DNA of 64,000 bases, taken from Heloderma charlesbogerti. Taxonomy: Eukaryota; Chordata; Lepidosauria; Squamata; Helodermatidae. The stretch spans positions 248,001 through 312,000 of the forward strand of contig JANEZZ010001958.1 of assembly GCA_026122225.1 (NCBI GenBank), written 5' to 3'. Positions within the stretch are counted from its first letter, which is position 1, and every line of letters starts with the position of its first letter. A program made the position numbers and the translations under genes. Positions 33,660-44,500 of this stretch are shown one piece after another. The notes beneath the pieces are model-generated. The model made no database searches, was not told the DNA's origin, and worked only from the letters and a program-made list of their open reading frames with translations.

Positions 33660-34480
33660 ACAAATCAAGCAGCAGTGAAATGGGAGATTTGTGCAAGTTT
33701 CCCCAAATTTGTGCCATTTCCTCCAACTTTGCTAAACTTTCCTAATTTGCACAACTTCCCTCCATATAATAAAATGGGGCTGACTCAGAAAATTTACACA
33801 AATTGGGACATTTTTACAAATCCACCTGGGAATTGGGAATGAGGTGAAAGCAAGGATATTTTTGACAATTTACCATGATGTTCAGTGGACATGTGCTCAT
33901 GCTTGTGTTCAAAGCTTCAAACATGCTCACATGTTTCATGAGGAAAAATGAAAATCTTACACATCCCCAGGATACAGTGATTTCTGCCTGGGGATCTCCA
34001 TCATTTCCAAGTCCACCGTTTTTTGGACCTGATGGATTCCACTGCCTGCATAGCTCGGCTTGCATTCATGAGCTGAGTGAGCTTAAGGTTTTTCCCAAAA
34101 TTCAGGGACGTTTTTCACTTGTTTTTTCTATTTCTTAAATAAACGTGTGCAAATTGCAGCTGCAATTTGTGCAATTTGCATAAATGGTGGCCATAATATG
34201 CTTAATTTTCACCAATTCCATCAAAAAATTGCATAATTTGCATTAATTGTGGCCATAATATGCTTAACTTTCACAAACTGCATCCAAATTTTGCACAAAT
34301 TGTGGCTATAATTTGCCCAATTTTTGCAAACCATTCTTGCAACTTGCAGAAATGTCTGTTTAAGACAAAGCAACAACCAGAACATCTGCGAGCTCACAGG
34401 TAGGTGAGCTGAAGTCCAGGGGGCTGAGTGGATGAAAGTTCAGTGAGCTTCACCCCCCACCCCACCCAGACTCATTCCTC
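33660..34480. repeat. AT-rich 'TTTGTGCAAATTG' repeat region with tandem units
   Basis: Repeats of TTTGCACAA/TTGTGCAAA words. At about 34160-34330 a unit of about 65 bp is repeated almost three times (TGGCCATAATATGCTTAA... and AATTTTGCACAAATTGTGGC). Probably the expanded interior of an old hAT-like copy; no termini identified. Confidence 0.5.
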
Positions 34481-35012
34481 TAACATCCTATTGCTACCTT
34501 TCCCTGCTCAGCACTGCCTTTCTCTATTGATGAACAGGGAAACCCCATGCTTACCACCAGTCAAAAGCCCTGCTCTTATCTTCAATCAGTGATTGGAGTT
34601 AAGAGTGGTGATTCCAACAAATTAGAGATAACAAGGGGATTCCTCTCCCCACCTCTTCCCCAAACCCCCAGTAGCTTCCAAGCCAGGGGGCAGGGCTTGG
34701 TGAAAGGAGAGAGTGCAGCCCAAAGAAGGAGACCAAAGCTCTGCAGAAAAGATGGGGGACCTCTACAGGACAGTTTATTTCCATTGGCTGGAGGTTCTCC
34801 ACCACTGTTGTAAACCGAACCCACATTTGGCTGGGTCTGTCCCTACCCACAGTTGTTATGAGACCAGAGAGATTATCCCCAAAGGAATGCAGCCCTCCAC
34901 AGAAAAAGTGTCCCCTCCCCTGCCCTACATAAAACCTTATGTGGAGATGCTCAAAGCATGTGCAAGAACTCAGTTGAGGCCAGTGGTGCCAATGTCAGTG
35001 TGAACCTGCTCC

Positions 35013-35112
35013 TGGTTTCAGTCAGAACCAGTCAGAACTCTAATAGAGCTATCCAAGGTGCTTCACACCTTGGATAACTCCTTTAAAATTCTGACTGGTT
35101 CTGACTGAAACC
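35013..35112. mobile_element. Short foldback MITE
   Basis: TGGTTTCAGTCAGAACCAGT at the left pairs with ACTGGTTCTGACTGAAACCC at the right, and AGCTATCCAAGGTG faces CACCTTGGATAACTC in the middle. A related, more decayed copy lies at 38467-38560. Confidence 0.65.
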
Positions 35113-35136
35113 CAGAGTGGATTCACCACCACACTG

Positions 35137-35915
35137 TAGGGATGTACGAAAGTCACTTACCTTTCGCGGATTATGTTTATGGTGTGGGGGGGAGGTGTTC
35201 TGTTCCTCCCCCAGGAATCCTCAATGAGGGGGAGGCGCTCCATTCCTCCCCCCCCCGGAATCCTCCGTGGCCAGCTGTGCTCCGTGGCAGCTCCGCGGAG
35301 CAGCCGGCCAGGCCCAGCCAGGCCAGAGCCATCCGCAGCCAGATTTCCGGCCACGGAGGGTTCTGGGAAAAAAACAACAACCTGCATACGCAAATGGCGG
35401 CGGCTACAGCCGCCACCATTTGCGTTCCTTAGTTTGGGCCATCTTAGTCTACGTAAATATTTATCTAAACTAAGACGGCAAAAATAAGGGGAACACAAAT
35501 AGCATAGCTGATGCTATTTGCGTTCCCCTTATTTTCTCCGTCTTAGTCTACGTAAATATTTACGTAGACTAAGACAGCCCAAACTAAGGAACGCAAATGG
35601 CGGCAGCCGTAGCTGCCGCCATTTGCGTACGCCTTTTTTTTTTTTTTTACCTAGACGTTTTAGGCTGCGTAAAAACGTACGTAGCCTATCACGTCTCTGT
35701 AAAAAATCAAAAACAAAACTGCAAATGGCGGCGGCGGCAGCTGGTTGGAAGACCAGCCGCCACCGCCGGGAATTTCCGCCCCAGGTAAGTCTCGTCCTGG
35801 GGGGGATCTGCGGGGGGGCGGGGAGGGCAGGCCGTTCCGCCACAGATTTCAGGGGGCCGACTGCACTGGCATTCGGCCTCACTGTGATCCGTGGTGGAAT
35901 TCTCTGCCATCCCCA
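35137..35915 (+). mobile_element. Multi-palindrome hAT-like element, perfect TSD
   Basis: Starts TAGGGATGTACGAAAGTCAC and ends GCCATCCCCA. Perfect 8-bp duplication CCACACTG (35129-35136, 35916-35923). Left GC block, AAATGGCGGCGGC / GCCGCCACCATTTGCG hairpin (about 35393-35424), central palindrome about 35393-35630 with two TAGTCTACGTAAATATTTA hairpins and a GCAAATAGC...GCTATTTGC centre, an eroded GGCTGCGTAAAAACGTAC hairpin, the GGCGGCGGCGGCAGC block with CCCCAGGTAAGTCTCG, and the right hairpin GGGGGGCCGAC...CATTCGGCCTC-type module. Confidence 0.9.
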
Positions 35916-36080
35916 CCACACTGACATCAGAGCTACCCGTGTCAGCTTCAGGAGCTACAGCTAGGAATGGTAGTTGGGGATTGATTCAGTTTACCGAAGT
36001 CATACCTTTCAAACCAATCCGCAAACCAAAATGCAGTTATTGTTCAATCTTGCCACTTCTAATTCTGTAATGACATTGTC

Positions 36081-36121
36081 TGATGATGATGATGATGGTA
36101 ATCAACAACAACAACAACAAG
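36081..36121. repeat. (GAT)n and (CAA)n simple repeats
   Basis: Two short trinucleotide runs side by side. Confidence 0.85.
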
Positions 36122-37333
36122 CATATAAAAGATGTATATTACGGGAAAGTGTGAACAAAATTGCATATATTCATGAAAAGAAACAGTCAAAAACACTTGC
36201 AAACCATTAGGCGAAACTGCATACAAATGGTGAATTTTAGGAAAAATGCACATGGAGATGCATAGGAATGTTGGTGCAGAACGTTTGTTTAAATCACAAA
36301 CTGCTGCAGAAATGGGACAAAATGGACTTCAGATTGGATCAGTGAGACTCAGAGAGAAACGGCAGAAGACACATTTGAGATAACTCCTAATGATATTCAC
36401 CTTGGTTCAGATGAACACCATCTGTAGAATGAGAATGAAGAAGCCCCACTTGTCCGAAGACAACCACTTTATCACCATCTGCTATTTCCCATTATCCCAT
36501 AAGAATCTGTTGCATCTATACCATCCGTCTCCCCAACATTTTTGGCACTGCTGCCTGGTTGATTTCTTTAGCCTCTCATGAGCGCATAATCTGGAACGGA
36601 GTCTAACCACCCCACTTTCTACCCAAGATCAGCCAAGATCGATAGGCAAAGCCACTGCACCAATTTGTTACATTTTGAAAGTGCATCAATCTATCCCTGG
36701 CATGTGTCATACAGCTGTTTGGAGCAGCAGCAGACCAACAAACAACTCAGTGTCAGAATCAGCAGGGTAAAGGACCACCTCCATTAGGGATGCACAGGGA
36801 GTCTTAAAGAGCAGTTCAGAATGGAGGTGCGGGAAGAGGCCTTGAGTCATTTCCTGCTAAGTAACCAGTCGGTGGGGTGTGCGTGTCCCAATAACTTTCA
36901 GTGCATAGCTATTTTCCTCTGTCCCACTCCCACATCCAAATCAGTATGACAGGTGAAGCTCAGCTATGGTTCAGAGGAACAAAAATAAGCTGTGACTGAT
37001 GACAAATGGGGAGGAAAATAACCTAAATACGCAGACAGACTGGCTGTCTCATTTCTCTCTCCACCCCCCACACTGCCACCCTCCTTTAAGACATGAGATA
37101 GATATTGGCTCCTTCAGAATTTGCTGTTTGTTGTATACATATTTTGAAAGACAGACAGACAGAAAAAAGCAAGCATATGAATATTGCCCACCTCTATGTT
37201 TTGTTTTGTTTTTGCTCTGAAATGGCTCACCTGCAGTCATAAATTCTTCTGTGTGTGTGTGTCTGTGCATGCACAAATGGATTTTAGTAAATCAAGTGCC
37301 CATTTCCATGTGAAATCTTTCTGTTTTCTGAAT
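36122..37333. other. About 1.2 kb without recognised features
   Basis: A TAGGGATGCACAGG word at 36786 could be a lone hAT left end, but no partner is visible. Confidence 0.35.
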
Positions 37334-37864
37334 TAGGGATGGTGTGGGAGTCCAAGAAGGGGGTGGAGTCCGATGGACTCCCCCACCACCCAGATCCCTG
37401 GACCCCTCTGGCCAGGCTGCAGGGGGCTGGCCAGGCTGCAGGCTGCAGTTGCCCTCCTGAGCAACTGGCAGGAGGGACTGAGATGCTGTCCATCCCCTTA
37501 GTGAGCTGCGATTGTGCACATAATCATGGCTCAGTTATGTCCACATAGCTAAAGTTGTGTCTATGGCTGCCTTAAAGGGGCAAGGACTCAAGATTACAGG
37601 TGTAAAGGGCCCTTCGCACCTGCAATCTTGAACCATTGCCCCTTTCAGGCAGCCATAGACACAACTTTAGCTATGTGGACATAACCGAGCCACAATTGTG
37701 AACACAATTGCAGCTTGGTAAGGGGATAGATGGCTTCACAGTGCTTCTTGGGCAGTCACCAAGCCGTCCTTTAGCTCCTGTAGTACAGCTTGCATGGGCA
37801 GGCAATAACAGCAGCTCTGTGATTGCTGGAAGGGACAAGATGGAGGTGAGTCCATCCATCCTTA
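37334..37864. mobile_element. hAT-like element with arms of about 120 nt
   Basis: Starts TAGGGATGGTGTGG and ends TCCATCCTTA. Flanks TTCTGAAT (37326-37333) and TTCTAAAT (37865-37872) match at 7 of 8. A long inverted repeat lies inside: 37486-37607 (CATCCCCTTAGTGAGCTGCG...CTTAAAGGGGC...) pairs with about 37612-37735. The arms are well preserved, for example ACATAGCTAAAGTTGTGTC against GACACAACTTTAGCTATGTG. Confidence 0.82.
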
Positions 37865-38466
37865 TTCTAAATACAGAAATGAAAAACATTTCATTCATTT
37901 CATTTATTACATTTCTCTACTGCCCAACAGCCACTGGTGGTTCACAATTTAATACCTCTAGGGCACAACCCTAAGGGATGCACCCTGGGTACCTGTAAGC
38001 CTCTGAACTCGGCTTGTGAGTATCTAATGCAGAGTCACGCCTCCCACTCTACATTCTTGCTGGACAGATGATTTGGACCATCTAGCAGAGACTTCAGGGA
38101 GGCTGAGGATACCTTGTACTCCCACATCCCCAGTCTCGTCCCATCTCCATCCCCAGGAACGCCCCCTTTCACCCCCTACAAACTCGCATTTGCAAGTTTG
38201 TAGCATTAGTCAGTGTAGTTCTCTCCATGCTGGTTGCAGGGGGCGAGGGAGGAGGTGGGGAGCACAGTTTCCTGGCTCTGAGCTTGGAGCTAGGAAACTA
38301 AACAATCCTGTGTCCCCCAGATGCTGTCTAGGGGGCATAGGACTACTCTCTTGACATACAAAAATGCGAAATGGTTCAAAACAATTAAAAACAATTATCA
38401 TTAAAACTACCAGGACTTGATTTTAAAAACAAAACAAAAAACCCACTAACATTAAAATGCCCCATA

Positions 38467-38560
38467 TCCAAGGTGCTGAACCTATCCCCAAAATTGATTC
38501 AGCACCTTGGATAGCTCCTTCAGAATTCTGGCTGGTGCTGACTGAAACTCAGAATGCATC
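38467..38560. mobile_element. Foldback MITE, copy related to 35013
   Basis: CAAGGTGCTGAACC faces TTCAGCACCTTGGATAGC, followed by TTCTGGCTGGTGCTGACTGA. Decayed arms. Confidence 0.45.
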
Positions 38561-39417
38561 CACAACCCCACCAAAATTGGGGCCACCAGCCTCCACTGGG
38601 ACAGATATATTAACTTCTCTCTACTATTTGGATGCAGAATGAATGCATACAACTCAGTTCTGTAAATGTATAATTTTCCTGTATTCATTTCTACATCCCA
38701 ATGTGCATTCATAGTTGTTGTTAAGTGCTAATCATCTTGACACATCCTCAGAATCATTCAGAGATGGGCCTGGATGATGCCCCCTAATTACAGATATATA
38801 TCAAATTAGGGCTGAGCTAAATGGATGTGGACTTCAATTTCCAGATCAAGATGTGTCGTTCCAACTTCCAACAAGGTAGAGGCTTTTGTTGAATCAATGG
38901 GCAAGTCATGAGGAAACCAAAAATGATTTTTTTTCCTCTTGAAAAATGGGAAATGAACTAAAAGCAAAAGAAAGACACCCATGATGACAACAGGAAAAAA
39001 ATGCAACAGGGAAGGCCAATAGAATGTAATCACAATTGAAGCTGGGCTGAAATTGCTCCAGAAATAATGTTCTGCTAATTTTTCTACAGATTTCCTTTGT
39101 TGAGGTCCTCTTGAACTGTTGCAGAATTTCAGTCTTCCAACCTCCAGGAAATATTTGGCCAAATAGCCCCCCAATTTTGCAGCCTGCAAATAGGGTTGAG
39201 AATTCTGGCTGAACTTATTGTCCGGGGCTGGGGGGTCATCTACACGTGTGATTTAGTGAGGAGGGAGAGCATTTCAGGATCGTTCACAACACATGATGTC
39301 ATCACCACCCCACATCAACCCCTCAGCTTCCCCCTCAAAAACACTCATTTTCTGGCAGTCATTTTAGTGTATATTATTCCTTAAATGTGGCTCCTGTGTG
39401 GTTCAGCTGCAGTGTGC

Positions 39418-39658
39418 CTCATTCACCCGAATTAAATACTTTAATCCCACTTTAATCAATGGGAGGAGAATGCATACATTTCAAAGATGTGCACAACTGA
39501 TGTGTATATTTGGAAAAAAATATGCATGAAAATACACGTGGATTTTCATGTGAGAAGAAAAACAAAAACAAAGCTCACAGACTTGACTCGGAACAAGCTT
39601 CGAGAGAGAATTCAGATAACTTCAGTGAACTCAGGTTTTGCCGATTCGCACATCCCTA
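39418..39658. mobile_element. hAT-like element, 'TTTATCAGG' group, 5' part missing
   Basis: Shares AATCAATGGGAGGAGAATGC, TCAAAGATGTGCACA, CTCGGAACAAGCTTCGAGAG and GAATTCAGATAACTTCAGTG with other copies and ends GATTCGCACATCCCTA. Confidence 0.6.
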
Positions 39659-39932
39659 GCATCAGTAAGGTTGGGTAAACCCAAAGGTTTACAGAATTGC
39701 AAACCATCTTTAGGGACCCCCCTGACAAGTGTGGTGGGAAAAAAAAAACACAATCCAAAGATGACTAAGGATGACCAGTGGACACGAAATGCTCTAAAAG
39801 TTCATTTTGCCAAGAGTTACAAGCTCTGTTCCAAAGCATCCCTCATGCATTGAACCAATGTGTGAGTGAGGCCATGCAAACTAACTCCACCCTGCCATCC
39901 TGCATACCATCTAGCTGCAGCTGGGTGTCCAC

Positions 39933-40100
39933 ACATAGAATCATAGAATCATAGGGTTGGAAGGTGCCCACAAGACCATCAAGTCCAACCCCCTGCTCAG
40001 TTCAGGAAGCCTGATTCCCAGGCGGTCTCCCATCCAAGTACTAACCCAGGCTGACTCTGCTTAGCTTCCGAGATCAGATGAGATCAAGCACATCCAGCCC
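39933..40100 (-). mobile_element. 5S-rRNA-headed SINE with CR1-type tail
   Basis: On the plus strand it starts with AGAATCATAGAATCATAGGG and GGTTGGAAGGTGCC...CAAGTCCAACCCCCTGC, the reverse complement of a CR1 3' end. It continues directly as CCCAGGCGGTCTCCCATCC, AAGTACTAACCC and CTGCTTAGCTTCCGAGATC, the reverse complement of 5S rRNA with its internal control region. Read on the minus strand it is 5S head, short body, CR1 tail. The same order occurs at 61931-62090. Confidence 0.8.
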
Positions 40101-40141
40101 TTTGCATAGAGTGTGAATGGGAGACCCAATCTCATACATTG
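40041..40141. repeat. 101-bp duplicated block, copy 1
   Basis: CTAACCC...CTCATACATTG is repeated at 40278-40378 with only a few differences (CCCAGG/CCCGGG, CAGATGAGA/CAGACAAGA). It spans the 5S head of the SINE and 41 bp of flank. Confidence 0.95.
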
Positions 40142-40201
40142 TTATTCTCCCTCCTCTACAATTAGATTGGTTGCTTTTTACAGTGTTTATCAATGGCTAT
40201 G

Positions 40202-40277
40202 TGCACATCAAATGGCTACGTAAACATTTACGTAGACTAAGACGGTGAAAATAAGGGGAACGCAAATAGCGTAGCGT
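40202..40277. mobile_element. Isolated fragment of hAT-like palindrome
   Basis: GGCTACGTAAACATTTACGT, AGACTAAGACGG and GGGGAACGCAAATAGCGTAG correspond to 40460-40524 of the element to the right. The piece begins and ends abruptly. Confidence 0.75.
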
Positions 40278-40378
40278 CTAACCCGGGCTGACTCTGCTTA
40301 GCTTCCGAGATCAGACAAGATCAAGCACATCCAGCCCTTTGCATAGAGTGTGAATGGGAGACCCAATCTCATACATTG
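40278..40378. repeat. 101-bp duplicated block, copy 2
   Basis: Second copy of 40041-40141. Its left edge joins GCAAATAGCGTAGCGT of the palindrome fragment and its right edge joins the A-rich left part of the hAT copy. Confidence 0.95.
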
Positions 40379-40995
40379 ATTTAAAAGGAAAAAAAACCCG
40401 CATACACAAATGGTGGTGCCCATGGGCGCCGCCATTTGCGTTCCTTATTTTGACACATCTTAGTCTATGTAAACATTTACGTAGACTAAGACGGCGAAAA
40501 TAAGGGGAACGCAAATAGCGTAGCATCTACGCTATTTGCGTTCCCCTTATTTTCGCCGTCTTAGTCTACGTAAATGTTTACGTAGACTAAGACGTGTCAA
40601 AATAAGGAACGCAAATGGCGGCGCCCATGGGTGCCGCCATTTGCATATGCACATTTTTTTTTCTTTTAAATCAGCCATGATAGGCTATGTAAACATTTAC
40701 GTAGCTTATCACGGTATTTTTTAAAAATCTAGCCGTGATAGGCTATGTAAATCTTTACGTAGCCTATCATGTTTTTTTGTTTGTTTTTTACTGGAAATGG
40801 CGGCGGCGGTAGCCTATCAGCCGCCACCGCCGCATCAGCCGCCGGAGCTGCTGCCGCCAGGACAATTCGCCCAAGGTATGTCCTGTCCCAGGGGGGCGGG
40901 GGGGGGCAGATCATTTCGCCACAGATTTCGGGGGGCTGAATGTGCTGGCATTCGGCCTCCCCGAGATTTGTGGCGAAATTCTCTGACATCCCTGA
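40379..40995 (+). mobile_element. Multi-palindrome hAT-like element, left end missing
   Basis: The right half is complete: hairpins of GATAGGCTATGTAAA (40676-40770), the GGCGGCGGCGGTAGCC block with CCCAAGGTATGTCC, right hairpin GGGGGGCTGAATG...CATTCGGCCTCC, end GACATCCCTGA. The central palindrome 40428-40622 has arms of about 97 nt that differ at about two positions; each arm contains its own CTTAGTCTACGTAAA hairpin. The left terminus is replaced by the duplicated SINE block. Confidence 0.82.
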
Positions 40996-41189
40996 TGACC
41001 AGTGTTGAAGAAACATCCCAATCGGCTTTTGTTAGGGAAGTCGTGATGGCTCGAGAGCAGAAGGAATCCGATGTACACCACCCCCATCTAAGCTTCCTGA
41101 ACAACACTTGCTGAGCAGCAGGGTGCTTGTGGATACAGTCACTGGGCTCACAGTGGTCCAGGAGTGCTCCGCAGTCACCTAGTCCTCGA

Positions 41190-41402
41190 TTCAAGCCACC
41201 ATTTTTATGCAAGATGGCAGCTCCGTAATTTCCGTATTTTTAATTTTGCTCAAAATGGCGGCCATAGAGAGCCAACTGCACAACATTAGAGGCATAGAGG
41301 GCCCCTCCAAGACTCATGCGGCCCAGCGAGCAGGGGCAGGCAGCAGCAGCAATTTGGCAAGTGGTCTCCAAGCACGGGCGCAAGTGAGTCCGTCCATCCC
41401 TA
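41190..41402. mobile_element. hAT-like element fragment, right end intact
   Basis: Ends GTCCGTCCATCCCTA. Contains CAAAATGGCGGCCATAGAG and a GCATAGAGGGCCCCTCC palindromic core. The left end is not found. Confidence 0.45.
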
Positions 41403-42670
41403 TCTTTTGTACCTGGAATGGGAGAGGGTTATTCATCCCGGCTGTCCAAATGTCTTGAGCTGGCTTTGAGTACACATTTGGGTGTGTGTGTGTGTGTTTT
41501 TAAGTGCACACACAAATGCATTCTTTCAACCCATTGCCTAACGCACAACCATGTGCATTTTCCATATGTTTCTAAAGTATGCATGTTGTGAACGAGCAAC
41601 ACAAGCTCAGGAATGTGCAGGCTTTGTCCCTGAAATGTGCTCACGTTCGGAGGTGCAAATGGGGCAAGCCATGAACAAAGGGAAATGAAAGTCTCATACA
41701 TTCCTAGGGAAGACATGAATAAACTGAAGGACATGAAAACTCCAGCAAATTCTGCCCTCTCTACAAAACATCAGTAGAACCAGCAAAGAATAAAAATATG
41801 TTGCAAAATGTCAAGTGGTTCCAGTCATTCAGCCAGTGACAGCCTTTTCAAAAAATACTCCATTCCTTCTCCCTCTCACCAGTTTTCCACAACTCCAACA
41901 GTGAGCCAGCATTATGTGACCACTGAGCAGCATGCTCCATCCTCTTTGGGCTGTCTGGGGTCATCGCCCATCTTACAGCTTTCCCCCAAAGATGATTTTG
42001 TATTTCTCCAAACCTTGGAGTTTCCCTGAAGCCTGCCGATATACCTCCCACTTCATGAATGGTGTCATTTGGGCTACATATTAAGAATCAGCACTCAGAG
42101 AATGAGTTCGCTATTAGCATATATGAGAAAATAATGGCAATTTCCATAATGCATCAATTCCAATTCATAGACAAGAGAAGATTGTTCAAAAATTTCAACA
42201 TCCAAGGTGATAATATTCAGACGGAGAGAACTTTGCAGAAACTCTCTTCTTCAGTCTGCTCAGGTAGGCTTTTCTGTCCGTGCTCACACAGCATTCATAG
42301 AGTGTATGCATGGCTTATGGAGTAATTCTATGCTAGATAAGAATAAACAAGCAGATGGGTGCATGATGCATTGTGAATATTCTCTCTGAGCTCCAAATTA
42401 CAGGCACAAACATTGTCCCTCTTTGATCAGTATGAGGTAAAAATGTATGATAATCTCTCTCTTGCATATTGTGAACCGTACATCTCAGTCATGCAAAAGG
42501 AAAGAATTGTCATGCACATCAAACGTTTCCATCTGTAGCATGTTACCTAGTTGTCTAATATACACATTAGGGGCACATGAGTGACATAAGACTTGTTTTC
42601 AGTCATGATTTGCATCTGTTAGGTTCTACATTGCCAGTATCTCAACATTGTCTCTGATAGAGAAAGTAGG

Positions 42671-42796
42671 CAAATAAATAAATAAGTAAATGAACAAATG
42701 AATGAATGAAAGAAAGAAAGAAAGAAAGAAAGAAAGAAAAGGAGGAGGAGGAGGAGGAGGAGGAGGAGGAGGAGGAGGAGAAGGAGAAGGAGAGAT
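42671..42796. repeat. (AAAT)n-(GAAA)n-(GGA)n compound simple repeat
   Basis: Purine-rich run with about 17 GGA units. Serine/leucine frames here are artefacts. Confidence 0.97.
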
Positions 42797-43132
42797 TTAG
42801 GCATATTTTCAAATATGAAAATATGCCCCGCTGACAGTTGTTGAATGTGTAATTTGCTATTTGGCATGCAGGTGTGTCTCCTTCACTATTTGGTATTCCC
42901 GATGTTGGGGACATGTCACATCATTGTGTAATTTGTTGTGTTGGTTGTGTTGTCACAGAATCACCATCTGTCATGCCTGAACAGGAGTAAAAATCCCAAG
43001 CTCCGTTGCTTAAATCCATACTATCTAACAGTCAGTCATTTAGAGAGTGCTCCTATGCTTGCTGAGCGGAGCCTGTATCAGAGGCTCCACTCCATCCTAT
43101 GTGCTATTAACTCCTGATGAGTTAGACAGGAA

Positions 43133-43429
43133 GCTGGACTTCCATCCATGGATGGGGTGGTGGTGGAAATCCCTCCCTATTGGTCCATTTATGCCTATAT
43201 CAAGCTTTCCCAGCCCAGATTTTAATGAACTCCTTTTTTCTGTAAAAATAAGCTCAGTAAAATGATGGGCGCTTGTGGACTGGCCCGGGTGAGTGCAAGG
43301 AATGTCTGGGAGGGCACAACCAGGGGTGAGCAAGGCCAGAAGCTTGGCGGGAGTGGTCTGGTGCTGCGGGGGGGGGGGTGAGGAGCCTGACAGACCCCCA
43401 GACCTAGTTGGCCATTCACACCATCCCTA
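43133..43429. mobile_element. hAT-like element, left-truncated, 25246 group
   Basis: CCATTTATGCCTATATCAAG, TTTCCCAGCCCAGATTTTAA and TGAACTCCTTTTTT match one arm of the palindrome at 25515-25600. Right end CACACCATCCCTA. The left arm is absent. Confidence 0.6.
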
Positions 43430-44500
43430 ATTATTTGCTTAAAACCACAGGTCAGCATGAGGCCATACTGCCTGGTTAGAACTGCAGTGCAAATATATAT
43501 ACCATCAAAATAACATACAGTTATGGAAGATCATGCCAACATGGCATAGCAGCAGGCAATGCCATTGGACCCCAGGCAGGCAGAACCCAAATCTTGCAGA
43601 TTTCTTTACAAAAACTGCAGTCACATGAGACACATCAGGCAATGTTTGGAAAAATCTGAGCCTCTTGAGCAACTTAGGTTTTGGATATAAGATTTCTACC
43701 CAACTCACAGTGGATTCAGAAATCTGAACAGCAGTTGTGAGATTTTCACTTGCCTGAATAACTTGGCCAACCCTGGGCCCTGCACCCCTTGACTTGGGGT
43801 TCCTCATGCAGCAACATAACTTGGGCAAGCCCTGACGGTTGGTTCTTTGGCTTCTAGTCCATGTGCTTTGTTCCTCCTTTAGAGGGATTTATACCCCATT
43901 TTAGAATGAAAGGTATACAACAGGCAGTCATGTCAACCCTTCAAAAAAGAAAAGTATGGACATAGGTTGATTCACTGGGAAAACTTCACAAGTTTGTTTA
44001 AAAAATGTATGATGTAAGAAACACACACACAGCAAGCTGAACTTCTTAAATAATTGAATGCAGTTTTGTTGCTTGTCAAGATACCATCCTTTGAACCCTA
44101 AATGAACAAAAATGAAATGCTCTAGGCATTTGGAGGTTCTCCGTTCCTTATACAAAACTGAAATATCCATTTAGCAGTAATGTATAGCAAGTCAGAGCAT
44201 TTGAGTGCATAGGTAGGTGCAGAGGGTTAAATTCCATAGGTCAATAGAAACAGGTATATCACTAGAAGACCATCTCAGTCAGAATTCAAACACAAGGAGC
44301 TCAGGTAGTTCTAATTTCTAAATCTGTTTTGTTTCTAAAGCAAACTTTTGTTGTCCCAGACTGATATAAACAGACAAGATACATGTATGCTTCAGTTATC
44401 TAGTTTCCCAAAGTCCTTGTTCATGCCATTTTAAAGTGTCCAAAGTGGTTTTCTCTGGAGATTCCATGTCTGCCTCTTTTTTAAAAACAGAACAAAACAT
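43430..44500. other. About 1 kb without recognised features
   Basis: No repeat end or exon recognised. Confidence 0.4.

Noticed and set aside
35721..35800. CpG-island promoter of a host gene
   Set aside because: The GC-rich block is part of the hAT element and repeats in every copy; no gene follows.
36786..36800. TAGGGATGCACAGG as a full hAT copy
   Set aside because: No right end or TSD was found nearby; kept only as a remark.
42619..42914. Leucine- or serine-rich ORFs on the minus strand
   Set aside because: They translate a GGA/GAAA simple repeat.
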